64,000 bases of DNA from Thalassobaculum sp. OXR-137 (GTDB taxonomy: Bacteria > Pseudomonadota > Alphaproteobacteria > Thalassobaculales > Thalassobaculaceae): assembly GCF_034377285.1 (NCBI RefSeq), contig NZ_CP139715.1, positions 3,704,001 through 3,768,000 of the forward strand, read 5' to 3'. Both the position numbers and the translations under genes were made by a program. Below, piece after piece: positions 8,312-17,464 of this stretch. The stretch's first letter is position 1; each line of letters starts with the position of its first letter. The notes below the pieces were generated by a model. That model worked only from the letters and a program-made list of their open reading frames with translations. It did not search any database and was not told the origin of the DNA.

Positions 8312-9604
8312 ATGAAAGCCGAGAGACAAAGTCGAGAGTTGGAGCGCCTGTCCCAGGAGGATCTGGACGGGCTGATCCGGCGCCATATCCGGTTCCGCAA
8401 CGGTCGCCTGGGCGGCGCACGGGCGGTTCTGTCGTTCTTCGACCTGTCCTGGCTCGACTTCCACGGCGCCGATCTGACGGATGCCGATTTCACTGGCGCG
8501 TCCCTGTCGCGGGCATCGCTGGTCGGCGCGACGCTCGACTATGCCTCGCTGTTTGCCGTCGACCTGCGCGGTGCCAATCTCGACGGCGCCAGCATGATCA
8601 AGACCGACCTACGCGGCGTCTGCCTGCGCGGCGCCCGGCTCGTCGGCGCCACGCTGATCGATGCGGACCTGCGCGAAAGCCATCTGGCGGAAACCAAGGA
8701 AGCGGATCGCGACCTGCATTGGATCGACATCGATCCGTCGGTCTCCGAACTGCACCAGGCCGATCTGGCCGGCGCCGATCTGACCCGGGCGAAGATTTCC
8801 GGCGCGATCTGCGTCAACGCCAACTTGTCCGACGCGATCCTCAAGGATGCCAAGCTGATCCGCTGCAACCTGCGCGGCGCCAACCTGAGCGGCGCCAATC
8901 TCGACGGTGCGGATCTGAGCTGGGCCAGCCTGGAGAAGGCGGTGCTGCGCGACGCGGTGTTCACGCGGATCACCACCAATATGACCGAACTGGGCGGGGC
9001 CGACCTGACCGGCGCCCTGACCGACCGGGCGGCCGGCCGCACGGCGGAGGACCTCGACACGCCTCTGGACCTGCTTTTGGACCGGCACGAGACCTGGGTG
9101 GCGTCGTCCAGCGCCGAGGGCGCCCAGCTCGACGTCTCCGGCATGGACCTGCGCGAGATGGAGGGGCTGGCCAGCAGCGATCTGACCGCCCTGATCGCCG
9201 AAGGTGCCGTATTCTGCGGCATGGACCTGACCGGCGTGCGCATGGCCGCCGGCCGGCTCGGCCGGGCCGACCTGCGCTTTACCGCCATGGATGGTGCCGA
9301 CCTGCGCGGCGCCGACCTGTCCGGTGCACGGCTGCAGAACGCCCGCCTCGCGGGCGCCAGCCTGCGCTCGCTGGTCACCGACACCGGCCGCAGTGTGGCC
9401 ACGCGCCTCGCCGGCGCCGATCTGCGGTTCGCCGACCTGCGCGGTGTCGATCTGCGCGGGGCGGACCTGTGCAAGGCCGACCTGTCCCATGCCGTGCTGC
9501 AAGGGACGGATCTGCGGGGCGCCGACCTGAGCGACGCCCTTCTTGCCGATCCCACCCGGGCCGGCGCCCGTGTGGACGAGACGACCCGGTTGCCCTTCCG
9601 GTAA
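8312..9604 (+). CDS. Pentapeptide-repeat protein
   Basis: A 430-residue protein built from A(D/N)LxG-type pentapeptides, for example ADLTDADFTGASLSRASLVG. Such repeats fold as a right-handed four-sided beta-helix. There are two solenoid blocks, about residues 48-235 and 300-420, separated by a non-repeat stretch (about 240-300, around DTPLDLLLDRHETWVASS). Some pentapeptide proteins mimic DNA and protect gyrase, but many have no known role, and nothing here identifies the partner. The start is placed at the ATG at 8312, with GGAG about seven bases upstream, rather than at an open-frame start at 8270. A rho-independent terminator follows. The repeat pattern creates a long but meaningless antisense reading frame. 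Confidence 0.88.
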   Translation: MKAERQSRELERLSQEDLDGLIRRHIRFRNGRLGGARAVLSFFDLSWLDFHGADLTDADFTGASLSRASLVGATLDYASLFAVDLRGANLDGASMIKTDLRGVCLRGARLVGATLIDADLRESHLAETKEADRDLHWIDIDPSVSELHQADLAGADLTRAKISGAICVNANLSDAILKDAKLIRCNLRGANLSGANLDGADLSWASLEKAVLRDAVFTRITTNMTELGGADLTGALTDRAAGRTAEDLDTPLDLLLDRHETWVASSSAEGAQLDVSGMDLREMEGLASSDLTALIAEGAVFCGMDLTGVRMAAGRLGRADLRFTAMDGADLRGADLSGARLQNARLAGASLRSLVTDTGRSVATRLAGADLRFADLRGVDLRGADLCKADLSHAVLQGTDLRGADLSDALLADPTRAGARVDETTRLPFR

Positions 9605-9644
9605 CCGGCGTGCGTGACTTCCCTATCCGAGAGTTCCTGCCTCA

Positions 9645-9670
9645 GACCCGCTTCGGCGGGTCCTTTTTTG
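9645..9670 (+). terminator. Rho-independent terminator after the pentapeptide gene
   Basis: A perfect 7-bp stem GACCCGC / GCGGGTC closed by a TTCG tetraloop, followed by CTTTTTTG. It lies 40 bases after the stop codon of the pentapeptide-repeat gene. It is the clearest canonical terminator in the window. Confidence 0.92.
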
Positions 9671-9966
9671 TCCGAATCGAAAAGACGGGATTTTATGAAG
9701 AAAAACCGTTGTTTAGACGGGAAAACTCAGGAGAAGGATTTATTGGAAATCGTCCGGGGCGGTTGCTACCGTCTGTCCACGATGAGTTGAGGGAAACGCC
9801 CATCGCCGCATCGGCCGCCTAGCGACGGGGCCGCCGGTCGGATGTGACAGAAACTGCCTCGGGGAGCGCCCAACAGGCTACCCCGCGCGACGGCCAGCCG
9901 CATCATCCCAACCGCCCAGCGCTGGCCGTCGCACCCCTTTTTCGGGATGCGAGGAGAGAACTGCGT
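9671..9966. other. Intergenic stretch with two nested palindromes at a convergent junction
   Basis: The gap between the pentapeptide gene and the convergent TPR gene (9605-9966, 362 bp) holds the terminator above and then no convincing gene. A 31-codon frame at 9695-9790 (starting MKKNRC) has no ribosome-binding site. A perfect 12-bp inverted repeat GCGACGGCCAGC (9887-9898) / GCTGGCCGTCGC (9921-9932) is followed by a second hairpin CGCACCCC / GGGATGCG (9930-9951). These may end transcription of the TPR gene, although neither has a T-run. Confidence 0.6.
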
Positions 9967-10575
9967 TCAGCGCCAGAGCGATCCGGCAGGGGCCGTCGTA
10001 GGCAGGGAGGTGTCGAGCAGCACCGGGGCGGCCGGATCGGCCACTGGGGCCGTGGGCGTCTCGGTGGTGACGGCATTCGCCAGGGACGGTCCGGACAGGG
10101 CCGCCGGGGTCGCATCTGTGGCGGGCACGCCGTCGCGCAGGGTCAGGGCGATGCGCTGTCCGTCGCGCGCGGCGGCATGGGCCGGGTCGAGGCTGAGCAC
10201 GGCCGCATAGAGTGCGAGCGCCTCGTCCGGGCGCTGCAGGTCCATCATCACATCGGCCAGACCGGCGGCGGCGTCGATGTCGTCGGGGTCGATATCCAGG
10301 GCCGCTGTCAGAAGGGTGGCGGCCTGTTCCGCCGCGCCCAGCCGGGCGGCCAGTAGGCCCCAGCCGGTCAGCGGCGCGCTTTCCCAGGGGAACGCCTCCT
10401 GGGCGCGCTGATACAGCGCGATTGCCATCCGGTTGTCGCCCCGCGCCTCGGCCGCCTGGGCCATGGACAGCAGGCTTGCAGGCCCGGTCTCGTCCGCCAC
10501 CGCAACACGCGGGCCACCGGAAATCGCCATCGCGGCGATCAGCAGCATCCCAGCCAGTACGATCGAACGTCCCAC
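9967..10575 (-). CDS. Exported TPR-repeat protein
   Basis: A 202-residue protein with an N-terminal signal peptide or anchor (hydrophobic VLAGMLLIAAMAI, cleavage plausible after VAVADE) followed by three to four tetratricopeptide repeats, about residues 33-140 (AEARGDNRMAIALYQRAQEA, LGAAEQAATLLTAALDIDPD, MDLQRPDEALALYAAVLSLDP). The tail of about 50 residues is rich in Ala, Pro and Thr. The arrangement resembles TadD-like or NrfG-like helper proteins of the periplasm, but no partner genes lie nearby. Function unknown beyond a probable protein-binding role. Confidence 0.75.
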   Translation of the reverse strand: MGRSIVLAGMLLIAAMAISGGPRVAVADETGPASLLSMAQAAEARGDNRMAIALYQRAQEAFPWESAPLTGWGLLAARLGAAEQAATLLTAALDIDPDDIDAAAGLADVMMDLQRPDEALALYAAVLSLDPAHAAARDGQRIALTLRDGVPATDATPAALSGPSLANAVTTETPTAPVADPAAPVLLDTSLPTTAPAGSLWR

Positions 10576-10729
10576 GTCAGCCTCGCCCCCGAGTCCGTCT
10601 GTGATATGCGATTCGACTTCGATAATCCGAAGGTAAATCGAACATATCGCTTTTCATTCTGTAATATATTTCCGAGAGTGTTAATAATTTCTTACCTGCG
10701 AGGGACGGCGGGCCTGTAGGAGGTTACGA

Positions 10730-11314
10730 ATGCGCGACGCGAGCATGCGCGCGGTCGAGGTGTCCGGCACGGAGACGGATCGCCCCGACGCGCAGCGCGA
10801 AACCGGGCAGGCCCAGGGCGAAGCCGGAGAAGCCCGGCGCGGCGGTGACCCTGACGCGGCGGAGATCGCTGCGCTGTATTCCGATCTGACTGGGCTGCTG
10901 GAGCGGCTGCATCGCCGCCACCTGGACGTGGTGCGGCTGGCGCTGGAAGGCATGGGCGTCACGGAGATCAACGCCAGCCAGGGCCTGCTGCTGCTCTCCA
11001 TCGGCGACGGCGAGGTTCCGGTGCGCGACCTGATCCAGCGCGGCTACTACCAGGCCAGTTCCGCGACCTACAACATCAAGAAGCTGGTCGATTATGGCTA
11101 TCTGGAACAGATCCGCTCCGAGCACGACCGCCGGGCGGTGCGCCTGCGCGTCGGCGCGCCCGGACGCCATGTGGCCGACCGGCTGCGCGAACTCGACCAG
11201 CGGCTCGCCCGCATCGCCGTCGACGAGGAGGGACTGGCCGAGCCGCTGCAGGACGCCCTGCGGACGCTGAAGAAACTCGACCGGGTCTGGGCGGACTTCC
11301 TCAATTTCGGGTAG
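10730..11314 (+). CDS. MarR-family transcriptional regulator (LdtR-like)
   Basis: A 194-residue regulator. A disordered N-terminus of about 40 residues (rich in Gly, Glu and Arg) precedes a winged-helix domain: the recognition-helix region RDLIQRGYYQASSATYNIKK, then the wing YLEQIRSEHDRRAVRLRV, then a long C-terminal dimerisation helix. The SEHDRRAVRL signature is typical of MarR proteins, and the YYQASSATYNIKKLVDYGYL stretch resembles the alphaproteobacterial LdtR group, which control L,D-transpeptidase and stress genes. No transpeptidase gene is adjacent. The ATG at 10730 has a perfect AGGAGG at 10719-10724. The AT-rich 10620-10700 stretch upstream probably holds its promoter and operator. 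Confidence 0.83.
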   Translation: MRDASMRAVEVSGTETDRPDAQRETGQAQGEAGEARRGGDPDAAEIAALYSDLTGLLERLHRRHLDVVRLALEGMGVTEINASQGLLLLSIGDGEVPVRDLIQRGYYQASSATYNIKKLVDYGYLEQIRSEHDRRAVRLRVGAPGRHVADRLRELDQRLARIAVDEEGLAEPLQDALRTLKKLDRVWADFLNFG

Positions 11315-11435
11315 CGGGTCGCGCCATCCGCCTCGGCGCCGACCGCGCTAATTTCGCGCCGCGATAGACGACGGGTTCACTTTCCTTCGGAATCCGGGCT
11401 GTTATTGCACCTGGGGTGACGTCAGGAGAGGTTGG

Positions 11436-12356
11436 ATGCGGATCGTGGTCATGGGCGCCGGCGGCGTCGGGGGATATTTCGGTGCCTATCTGGCGCAGGC
11501 GGGGCACGACGTGGCCTTCGTGGCGCGCGGGGCCCATCTGGAGGCGATGCGGCGCGACGGGCTGCGCCTTGAGGGCTCGCGCGGCGACATCGTCCTGCCC
11601 AAGGTGACGGCGACGGAGGATCCGGCAACCCTCGGCGGAACCGCCGACGTGATCCTGTTCGCGGTGAAGCTCTACGACACCGAGACGGCGGGGGTGACCC
11701 TGATGCCGATCGTCGGTCCCGAGACCATGGTGGTCACGTTGCAGAACGGCGTCGACGGGCCGGACCGGCTGGCCCAGGTGCTGGGCGCGCGCACGGTGCT
11801 GGGCGGGGCGGCCTATGTCTCCGCCCTGATCGCCGAGCCGGGGGTGGTGCGCTACACCTCCGACATGTCGCGGATCGTGTTCGGCGAGCTGGATGGGCGG
11901 GTATCGGAGCGGGCAACCCGGCTGGCGGAGGCCTGTGTCGCCGCCGGCTTCGCCGCCGACGTCTCCGCCGATATCCGCGCCACCCTGTGGGAGAAGTTCG
12001 TCCTGCTCGCCACCAACGCGGCGCTGACCTCCGTGCTGCGCAAGCCGGCGGGCGAGATCTATCACGATGCCGAACTCTCCGGCATCGCCCGCAGCATGAT
12101 GGAGGAGGTGGCCGCCCTGGCGGCGGCGGAGGGGATCGCCATCAATCCTGACACGGTGGAGCGCTCGATCGCCCTGACCCGCAGCTTTCCGCCCGGCATG
12201 TATGCGTCGATGTATCACGACCTGGCGCGCGGCCGGCGGATCGAAGCGGAGAGCCTGTCCGGCCTGGTCTCGCGACTGGGACGGGCCCGGGGCGTGCCGG
12301 TGCCGCTCCACACCATGGCCTGGGCCGCGCTGAAACCCTGGGTCAATGGCGGGTAG
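11436..12356 (+). CDS. panE: Ketopantoate reductase family 2-dehydropantoate 2-reductase
   Basis: A 306-residue NADPH-dependent oxidoreductase. The N-terminal Rossmann motif GAGGVGGYFGAYLA is followed by ILFAVKLYDTE (the strand with the conserved Lys), TLQNGVDGPD, and the ApbA C-terminal helical domain with LWEKFVLLATNAALTS, whose Lys and Asn are catalytic in PanE. The family head converts ketopantoate to pantoate in pantothenate synthesis, but many paralogues reduce other 2-oxo acids, so the symbol is provisional. It stands alone, with AGGAGAGG just upstream of the ATG, and is followed by a large palindromic repeat. Confidence 0.8.
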   Translation: MRIVVMGAGGVGGYFGAYLAQAGHDVAFVARGAHLEAMRRDGLRLEGSRGDIVLPKVTATEDPATLGGTADVILFAVKLYDTETAGVTLMPIVGPETMVVTLQNGVDGPDRLAQVLGARTVLGGAAYVSALIAEPGVVRYTSDMSRIVFGELDGRVSERATRLAEACVAAGFAADVSADIRATLWEKFVLLATNAALTSVLRKPAGEIYHDAELSGIARSMMEEVAALAAAEGIAINPDTVERSIALTRSFPPGMYASMYHDLARGRRIEAESLSGLVSRLGRARGVPVPLHTMAWAALKPWVNGG

Positions 12357-12377
12357 CGCCTGCTCCTCATCATAAAA

Positions 12378-12487
12378 CACTCCCCGGCCTTGTGCCGGGG
12401 CGAGACAAAAGGCCAGATGGGCGCCGAACGGTTTATTTTGGCGCCCGTCGCATCCTTGACCTTGCCCCGGCACAAGGCCGGGGAGTG
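12378..12487. repeat. Large palindromic repeat, family A, copy 1
   Basis: Perfect 24-bp inverted arms at 12378-12401 (beginning CACTCCCCGGCCTTGTGCC) and 12464-12487 flank an inner hairpin GGGCGCC (12419-12425) / GGCGCCC (12440-12446). It fills the convergent gap between panE and the PhyH gene, and it shares its arm sequence with the repeat at 43915-44039, so it is a dispersed element. It probably also folds as a bidirectional transcription stop. Confidence 0.9.
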
Positions 12488-12511
12488 AAGTTTCTTAGAG
12501 GGAAATGAGCC

Positions 12512-13372
12512 TTACGCCATCTTCCGCCGGCCGCTTTCCTTGGCTCCTTCGTACAGGATGCCCTCGCGCCGCCGGAATGCGTCGCGGCAGCGCTCGATGT
12601 CCGACGGCGCGAACCCGCCCTTGGGCCGTCCCGCCAGCTCGAAATGGCCGTAGCGGTCCGCGCCCCGCGCCAGAACGGCGATCGTCTTGGTTCCCGAACT
12701 CTGCCGCATGCTCGGCTTGATGTAGCGCACGGCAAGTCCGATGCGGCGGTCGTCCGTCCGGTTCGGGTGTGAGGCGTGGAACATGCGGCCGTGATGCAGC
12801 GACATCTTGCCGGTCGGCAGGACGATGTTCACCGCGTCCTCGTCGTTCACGTCGACGGCGATCTCCTGGCCGCGGGTGAGCAGGTTGTCCGGGTCGAACG
12901 TGTCCTTGTGCGGCACGATCTGCTGCAGATGGCTGCCGGGCACGAAGCGCATGCAGCCGCTCTCGACCGTCGCCGGGGACAGCGCGACCCAGGCGGTGAT
13001 CTGATCGGCGTCGTCGAGACCCCAATAGGTCAGATCCTGGTGCCAGGACACGAAGCTCTTGGTCTGCGGCTCCTTGATGAAGAACGAGCACCCCCAGACC
13101 AGCAGATCGTTACCCATGATCTCCGACACCGGGCCGGTCAGCGCCGGGTCGCGGACGATGTCGTAGAATTCCGGCAGGATCAGATGCGGCAGGCCCGTGA
13201 CCATGGATTTCACTTCGGCGTCCGGTGCCGCGGCCTCTGCCTCCTCGAGGGTGCGCCGCAGGCTGATCGCCACATCCTCGGTCAGGGCGCGGATCGGATA
13301 GACGTAGCCGTCGCGCCGGAAGGCGTCGGCCAGGGAAGAGCGGATGCGAACGGAATGCGAAAGGACGGTCAT
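12512..13372 (-). CDS. Phytanoyl-CoA dioxygenase (PhyH) family protein
   Basis: A 286-residue Fe(II)/2-oxoglutarate-dependent dioxygenase. The metal-binding triad is visible as WHQDLTYWG (His-x-Asp) and the distal His in HHGRMFHASHPN, followed by the 2-oxoglutarate-anchoring Arg region RRIGLAVRYI. PESGCMRFVPGSH-like residues (ESGCMRFVPGSHLQ) are typical of the family. Bacterial members hydroxylate varied small molecules, so no substrate is assigned. The frame is open upstream to 13630, but the ATG at 13372 is preceded by GGAGGAAAC and is clearly the start. It is transcribed away from argS. Confidence 0.87.
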   Translation of the reverse strand: MTVLSHSVRIRSSLADAFRRDGYVYPIRALTEDVAISLRRTLEEAEAAAPDAEVKSMVTGLPHLILPEFYDIVRDPALTGPVSEIMGNDLLVWGCSFFIKEPQTKSFVSWHQDLTYWGLDDADQITAWVALSPATVESGCMRFVPGSHLQQIVPHKDTFDPDNLLTRGQEIAVDVNDEDAVNIVLPTGKMSLHHGRMFHASHPNRTDDRRIGLAVRYIKPSMRQSSGTKTIAVLARGADRYGHFELAGRPKGGFAPSDIERCRDAFRRREGILYEGAKESGRRKMA

Positions 13373-13669
13373 GTTTCCTCCTGTCGGCCCCCCATTGTTT
13401 TTTTGAAGGCCTTGCCCGGATCTCCGCCCGGTGGCCGGCAGGGGGTGCGTCGGGATTATTGTTACACCACAGGTAGCGGCTGATAAGCCCGATCTTCGCG
13501 CGTCCGCGCGGCAGGGCTGAATCGCGGGCGGCTTGCCGCACTGCGAAATCCGTTGCGTTCCGCCCGTCGCAACGGCACTACACCGGGTAGGGAATCCGAT
13601 GTCGGGGCTTGAATTCGCCGGCGCCGACATGACCTGTCACTGATGCATCGACCCGGGCAAGCGAATAGA

Positions 13670-15424
13670 ATGAACATATTCAATTGGATGAAAGACGAGA
13701 TTAAAGCTGTCCTGGAGAACATGGCTGTTCAGGAGGGCTGGCCCGAGGGGCTGCCGTTCGACCGCATCACCGCCGAGCCGCCGCGCGACGCCTCCCACGG
13801 CGATATCGCCACCAATGCCGCGATGGTGCTGGCGAAGCCGGTCGGCGCCAAGCCGCGCGCCATCGCCGAGCCCCTTGCCGAGGCGCTGAAGGGCCTGGAC
13901 GCGGTCGACAGCGTCGAGGTCGCCGGCCCCGGGTTCATCAACATCCGCCTGTCGCCGTCGGTCTGGCAGACCCAGGTCGCCAAGATGCTGGAGGCGGGCA
14001 CCGCCTACGGTTCCTCGGCCATGGGCGCCGGCCGCAAGGTGAATGTCGAATACGTCTCCGCCAACCCGACCGGCCCGCTGCACGCCGCCCATGCCCGTGG
14101 TGCGGTGTTCGGCGACGCCCTGGCCGCCCTGCTGGAGAAGGCCGGGTTCGAGGTGGCGCGCGAGTATTACATCAACGACGCCGGCGCCCAGGTGGATACG
14201 CTGGCCCGCTCCACCTACCTGCGCTACCGCGAGGCGCTGGGCGAGACGGTGACAATCCCGGACGGCCACTACCCCGGCGAATACCTGAAGGACGTGGGCA
14301 AGGCCATCGCCGAGCAGGACGGCGACAAGTGGCTGTCCGAGCCGGAAGACGCCTGGCTGGAGCCGATGCGCAGCTTCGCCATCAAGCTGATGATGGCCGA
14401 TATCGAGAAGGATCTGATCGCACTCGGGATCCGCATGGACCGCTTCTCCTCCGAGCGTGCCCTGGTGGAGGACCGGGCCGTCGACCGGGTCCTGGCCAAG
14501 CTGGAAGCCGACGGGCTGGTCTACACCGGCGTGCTGGAACCGCCGAAGGGCAAGACCCCCGACGATTGGGAGCCGCGGCCGCAGCTTCTGTTCAAGGCGA
14601 CCCAGTTCGGCGACGACGTCGACCGGCCGCTGAAGAAGTCGGACGGGTCGTGGACCTATTTCTCCAACGACATCGCCTATCACCTGGACAAGCTGGAGCG
14701 CGGCTTCCCCGAGATGATCGACGTCTGGGGCGCGGATCACGGCGGCTACGTGAAGCGCATGAAGGCGGCGGTCACCGCGATCACCGGCGGCAAGGGCGAC
14801 CTGGACGTCAAGCTGTGCCAGCTCGTCCACCTGTTCGACGGCGGCAAGCCGGTGCGCATGTCGAAGCGCGCGGGCACCTTCGTGACCCTGGCCGACGTGC
14901 TGGAGGCCGTGGGGCCGGACGTGCTGCGGTTCATCATGCTGACCCGGCGCAACGACCAGACCCTGGAGTTCGATTACCAGAAGGTCAGCGAGCAGAGTCG
15001 GGACAATCCTGTGTTCTACGTGCAGTACGCCCATGCCCGGGCCTGTTCGGTGATTCGCAACGCCGGCGAGACGTTCGACGCGGAAACCCTCTCGGATGCC
15101 GCGCTGGCCAAGGCTTCCATGGGTTCCTTGACCGACCCGGACGAGATTGGTCTCATCAAACTGCTCGCGGGCTGGCCGCGCGTCGTGGAAAGCGCGGCGG
15201 AGGCGCACGAGCCGCATCGCGTCGCGTTCTATCTCGGTGACGTTGCCGCCGCGTTCCACGGCCTGTGGAACAAGGGCAGGGAAGATGCCCGGCTGCGCTT
15301 CATCCTGGAAGACGACTGCGATACGACCCTGGCCCGGATGGCCCTGGTGCGGGCGACGGCGACGGTGGTCGCGTCCGGTCTGGGGGTGATGGGCGTGACG
15401 CCGGTTGAGGAGCTGAGGGAATGA
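13670..15424 (+). CDS. argS: Arginyl-tRNA synthetase
   Basis: A 584-residue class I synthetase that charges tRNA-Arg. The N-terminal additional domain (about 1-110) is followed by the HIGH-equivalent [18 protein letters not shown], the connecting region with [13 protein letters not shown], and the KMSKS-equivalent [13 protein letters not shown]; the C-terminal anticodon-binding domain contains [14 protein letters not shown]. Translation from 13643 is possible, but the ATG at 13670 ([11 protein letters not shown]) matches the usual N-terminus. It is the first gene of a long operon-like block and overlaps the next gene by four bases (ATGA). Confidence 0.96.
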   Translation: MNIFNWMKDEIKAVLENMAVQEGWPEGLPFDRITAEPPRDASHGDIATNAAMVLAKPVGAKPRAIAEPLAEALKGLDAVDSVEVAGPGFINIRLSPSVWQTQVAKMLEAGTAYGSSAMGAGRKVNVEYVSANPTGPLHAAHARGAVFGDALAALLEKAGFEVAREYYINDAGAQVDTLARSTYLRYREALGETVTIPDGHYPGEYLKDVGKAIAEQDGDKWLSEPEDAWLEPMRSFAIKLMMADIEKDLIALGIRMDRFSSERALVEDRAVDRVLAKLEADGLVYTGVLEPPKGKTPDDWEPRPQLLFKATQFGDDVDRPLKKSDGSWTYFSNDIAYHLDKLERGFPEMIDVWGADHGGYVKRMKAAVTAITGGKGDLDVKLCQLVHLFDGGKPVRMSKRAGTFVTLADVLEAVGPDVLRFIMLTRRNDQTLEFDYQKVSEQSRDNPVFYVQYAHARACSVIRNAGETFDAETLSDAALAKASMGSLTDPDEIGLIKLLAGWPRVVESAAEAHEPHRVAFYLGDVAAAFHGLWNKGREDARLRFILEDDCDTTLARMALVRATATVVASGLGVMGVTPVEELRE

Positions 15425-16413
15425 GCCAGGATGGCGACGGCCTGCACGCGGACGGATACGACCGTCCCGGTCCCCCGCCGGAACTGCGCGACCCGCCCCG
15501 CCGCTCGCGGGCGATCGGCGCGTTCCTGGCGACCTTCGCGCTCACGGCGTTCGCCGGGGTGGTCTGGTACGCCTATGACCGCGGGCTGCATGCCGGCAGC
15601 GAGGCGACCGCACCGCTGATCCAGGCCGATCCGTCGCCGATCAAGGTGCGTCCGGAGCAGCCGGGCGGCCTCGACGTGCCGAATCAGGACAAGCTGGTCT
15701 ATGGCGCCCTGCGCCCGGGACAGGGCGAGGATTCCTCGGTCGAGCGGCTGCTGCCGCCGCCGGAGAAGCCGGCCGAACCGCCGGCTCCCGAGCCCGCCGC
15801 CGCGCCGGCGCCACAGCCGGGGGCGGCAGCGTCCGAAACGGCGTCCGGCACCGACGCACCGCCGCCGGCCGACGGCAATGCGGCCTCGACCACCGTGCCG
15901 ATCCCGCCGCGCACGCCGCAATCGGCCCCGAGCACCGTTCAGGAAGGCTCCGGACAGACCACGACGCCGGGCACGCTGCAGCCGGTGCCGGCCCCGCAGC
16001 CGCAGGCCGGCGACATTCCACCGGCCAAGGCGCCCGAGCCTGCGACCACAGAGACCCAGGTGGCCGCCGCCGTGCCGCCGCCGGCGCCCGAGCCGAAGCC
16101 GGAACCGAAACCCGAGCCGGAAGCGAAGCCGACTCCGGCTCCCGCTCCGAAACCGGCCGCCAGCGGCAATTTCCGGGTGCAGCTCGGCGCCTTCCGCGAC
16201 GAAGCCGCGGCCCGCAGCGAATGGAACCGCCTGACCAAGCGCTATCCGACCGTACTGGGCGGACTGGAACTGCGGATCCAGTCGGTCGATCTCGGCGCCG
16301 GCAAGGGCGTGTTCCATCGGATCCAGGGCGGCATGCTGAGCGAGGCTGCGGCGGAGAAGGCCTGCGCGTCCCTGAAGGCCCAGAACCAGGCCTGCCTGCT
16401 GGTCCGCCCGTAG
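15421..16413 (+). CDS. SPOR-domain membrane protein
   Basis: A 330-residue single-pass inner-membrane protein. A short cytoplasmic basic segment is followed by one transmembrane helix (about residues 35-58, [20 protein letters not shown]), a long periplasmic linker extremely rich in Pro, Ala and Glu (about 100-235, with [15 protein letters not shown]), and a C-terminal SPOR domain (about 243-328, [20 protein letters not shown] to the end). SPOR domains bind denuded peptidoglycan glycan strands at the division septum. The position between argS and nagZ is the usual alphaproteobacterial one. Confidence 0.9.
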   Translation: MSQDGDGLHADGYDRPGPPPELRDPPRRSRAIGAFLATFALTAFAGVVWYAYDRGLHAGSEATAPLIQADPSPIKVRPEQPGGLDVPNQDKLVYGALRPGQGEDSSVERLLPPPEKPAEPPAPEPAAAPAPQPGAAASETASGTDAPPPADGNAASTTVPIPPRTPQSAPSTVQEGSGQTTTPGTLQPVPAPQPQAGDIPPAKAPEPATTETQVAAAVPPPAPEPKPEPKPEPEAKPTPAPAPKPAASGNFRVQLGAFRDEAAARSEWNRLTKRYPTVLGGLELRIQSVDLGAGKGVFHRIQGGMLSEAAAEKACASLKAQNQACLLVRP

Positions 16414-16414
16414 C

Positions 16415-17464
16415 ATGAGCCGGGCGATCGTCTTCGGCTGCGCCGGCACGGCGTTGAGCGACGAGGAGCGTGCGTTCTTCGCGGACGTCGATCCGTACGG
16501 CTTCATCCTGTTCGCCCGGAACATCGAGAGCCGCGAACAGGTCCGCGCCCTGGTGGGCGAATTGCGCGGCTGCGTCAGCCATCCCCACGCCCCGGTCCTG
16601 ATCGACCAGGAGGGGGGACGGGTGCGCCGGATGCGCCCGCCGCACTGGCGCGACTATCTCGCCCCCGGCGTCTTTACCGATGCCTTTGCCACGAAGCCGC
16701 AGGAAGCGCTGGACGCCTTCGCCCTGTCGGCCGAGCTGATGGCGGCCGACCTCTACGAGATCGGCATCGACGTGGACTGCGTGCCGATGCTCGACGTGCG
16801 CCAGCCGGAATCCGACAAACAGGTGATCGGCGACCGGGCGCTGGGCGACGATCCGCAGACGGTCATCCGGCTCGGCGAGGCGATGGTCGCGGGGATCGAG
16901 CGGGCAGGGGTCTGCGGCGTGATCAAGCACATGCCCGGCCATGGCCGCTCGGTGGTCGACAGCCATCTGGACCTGCCCCGGATCGAGGCGTCGGCCGAGG
17001 AGCTGCGCGGAGTCGACTACGAACCCTTCCGGCATTTCGCCGACCGGGTGCCGTACGGCATGACCGGACATCTGCTCTACACCGCACTCGATGCGGACCG
17101 GCCTTCGACCCTGTCGCCGGCCGTGGTGCAGGACGTCATCCGCGGCGAGATCGGATTCGACGGGCTGCTGTTCACCGACGACATCTCCATGGGTGCGCTG
17201 TCGGAGGCCCGCGGCGGCGGTCCCATCGGCGACCGGTCGCGGCGATCGATCGAGGCCGGCTGCGACGTGCTCCTGCACTGCAACGGCGACATGACCGAGA
17301 TGCGCGCGGTGGCCGAGGCGGTCGGCGCGCTCGACGGCGACGCGCTGCGCCGGGCGGACGTGGCCGACGCCCATCGGGCGAAGCTCGCCGCGGACCGGCG
17401 CCCGCTTGACGCCGACGCGCAGGCGGCCCGGCTGGAGGCGCTGCTGGCGGATCTGCGCGGATGA
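16415..17464 (+). CDS. nagZ: Beta-N-acetylhexosaminidase (glycoside hydrolase family 3)
   Basis: A 349-residue cytoplasmic cell-wall recycling enzyme that removes N-acetylglucosamine from anhydro-muropeptides. The family signatures are PVLIDQEGGRVRRM, the catalytic acid/base loop KHMPGHGRSVVDSH (His-Asp dyad), and the nucleophile strand GLLFTDDISMGAL, where the Asp is conserved. The length is typical of NagZ. It starts one base after the SPOR gene stop and shares its own stop with the start of the M50 protease gene, so translation is coupled. Confidence 0.94.
   Translation: MSRAIVFGCAGTALSDEERAFFADVDPYGFILFARNIESREQVRALVGELRGCVSHPHAPVLIDQEGGRVRRMRPPHWRDYLAPGVFTDAFATKPQEALDAFALSAELMAADLYEIGIDVDCVPMLDVRQPESDKQVIGDRALGDDPQTVIRLGEAMVAGIERAGVCGVIKHMPGHGRSVVDSHLDLPRIEASAEELRGVDYEPFRHFADRVPYGMTGHLLYTALDADRPSTLSPAVVQDVIRGEIGFDGLLFTDDISMGALSEARGGGPIGDRSRRSIEAGCDVLLHCNGDMTEMRAVAEAVGALDGDALRRADVADAHRAKLAADRRPLDADAQAARLEALLADLRG

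Noticed and set aside
8539-9555. A 338-codon antisense frame in the pentapeptide gene with a regular Arg-Ser-Ala-Pro pattern
   Set aside because: The periodicity mirrors the sense pentapeptide repeats and is not a separate protein.
9695-9790. A 31-codon frame after the pentapeptide terminator
   Set aside because: There is no ribosome-binding site and no recognisable sequence; it is too short to support.
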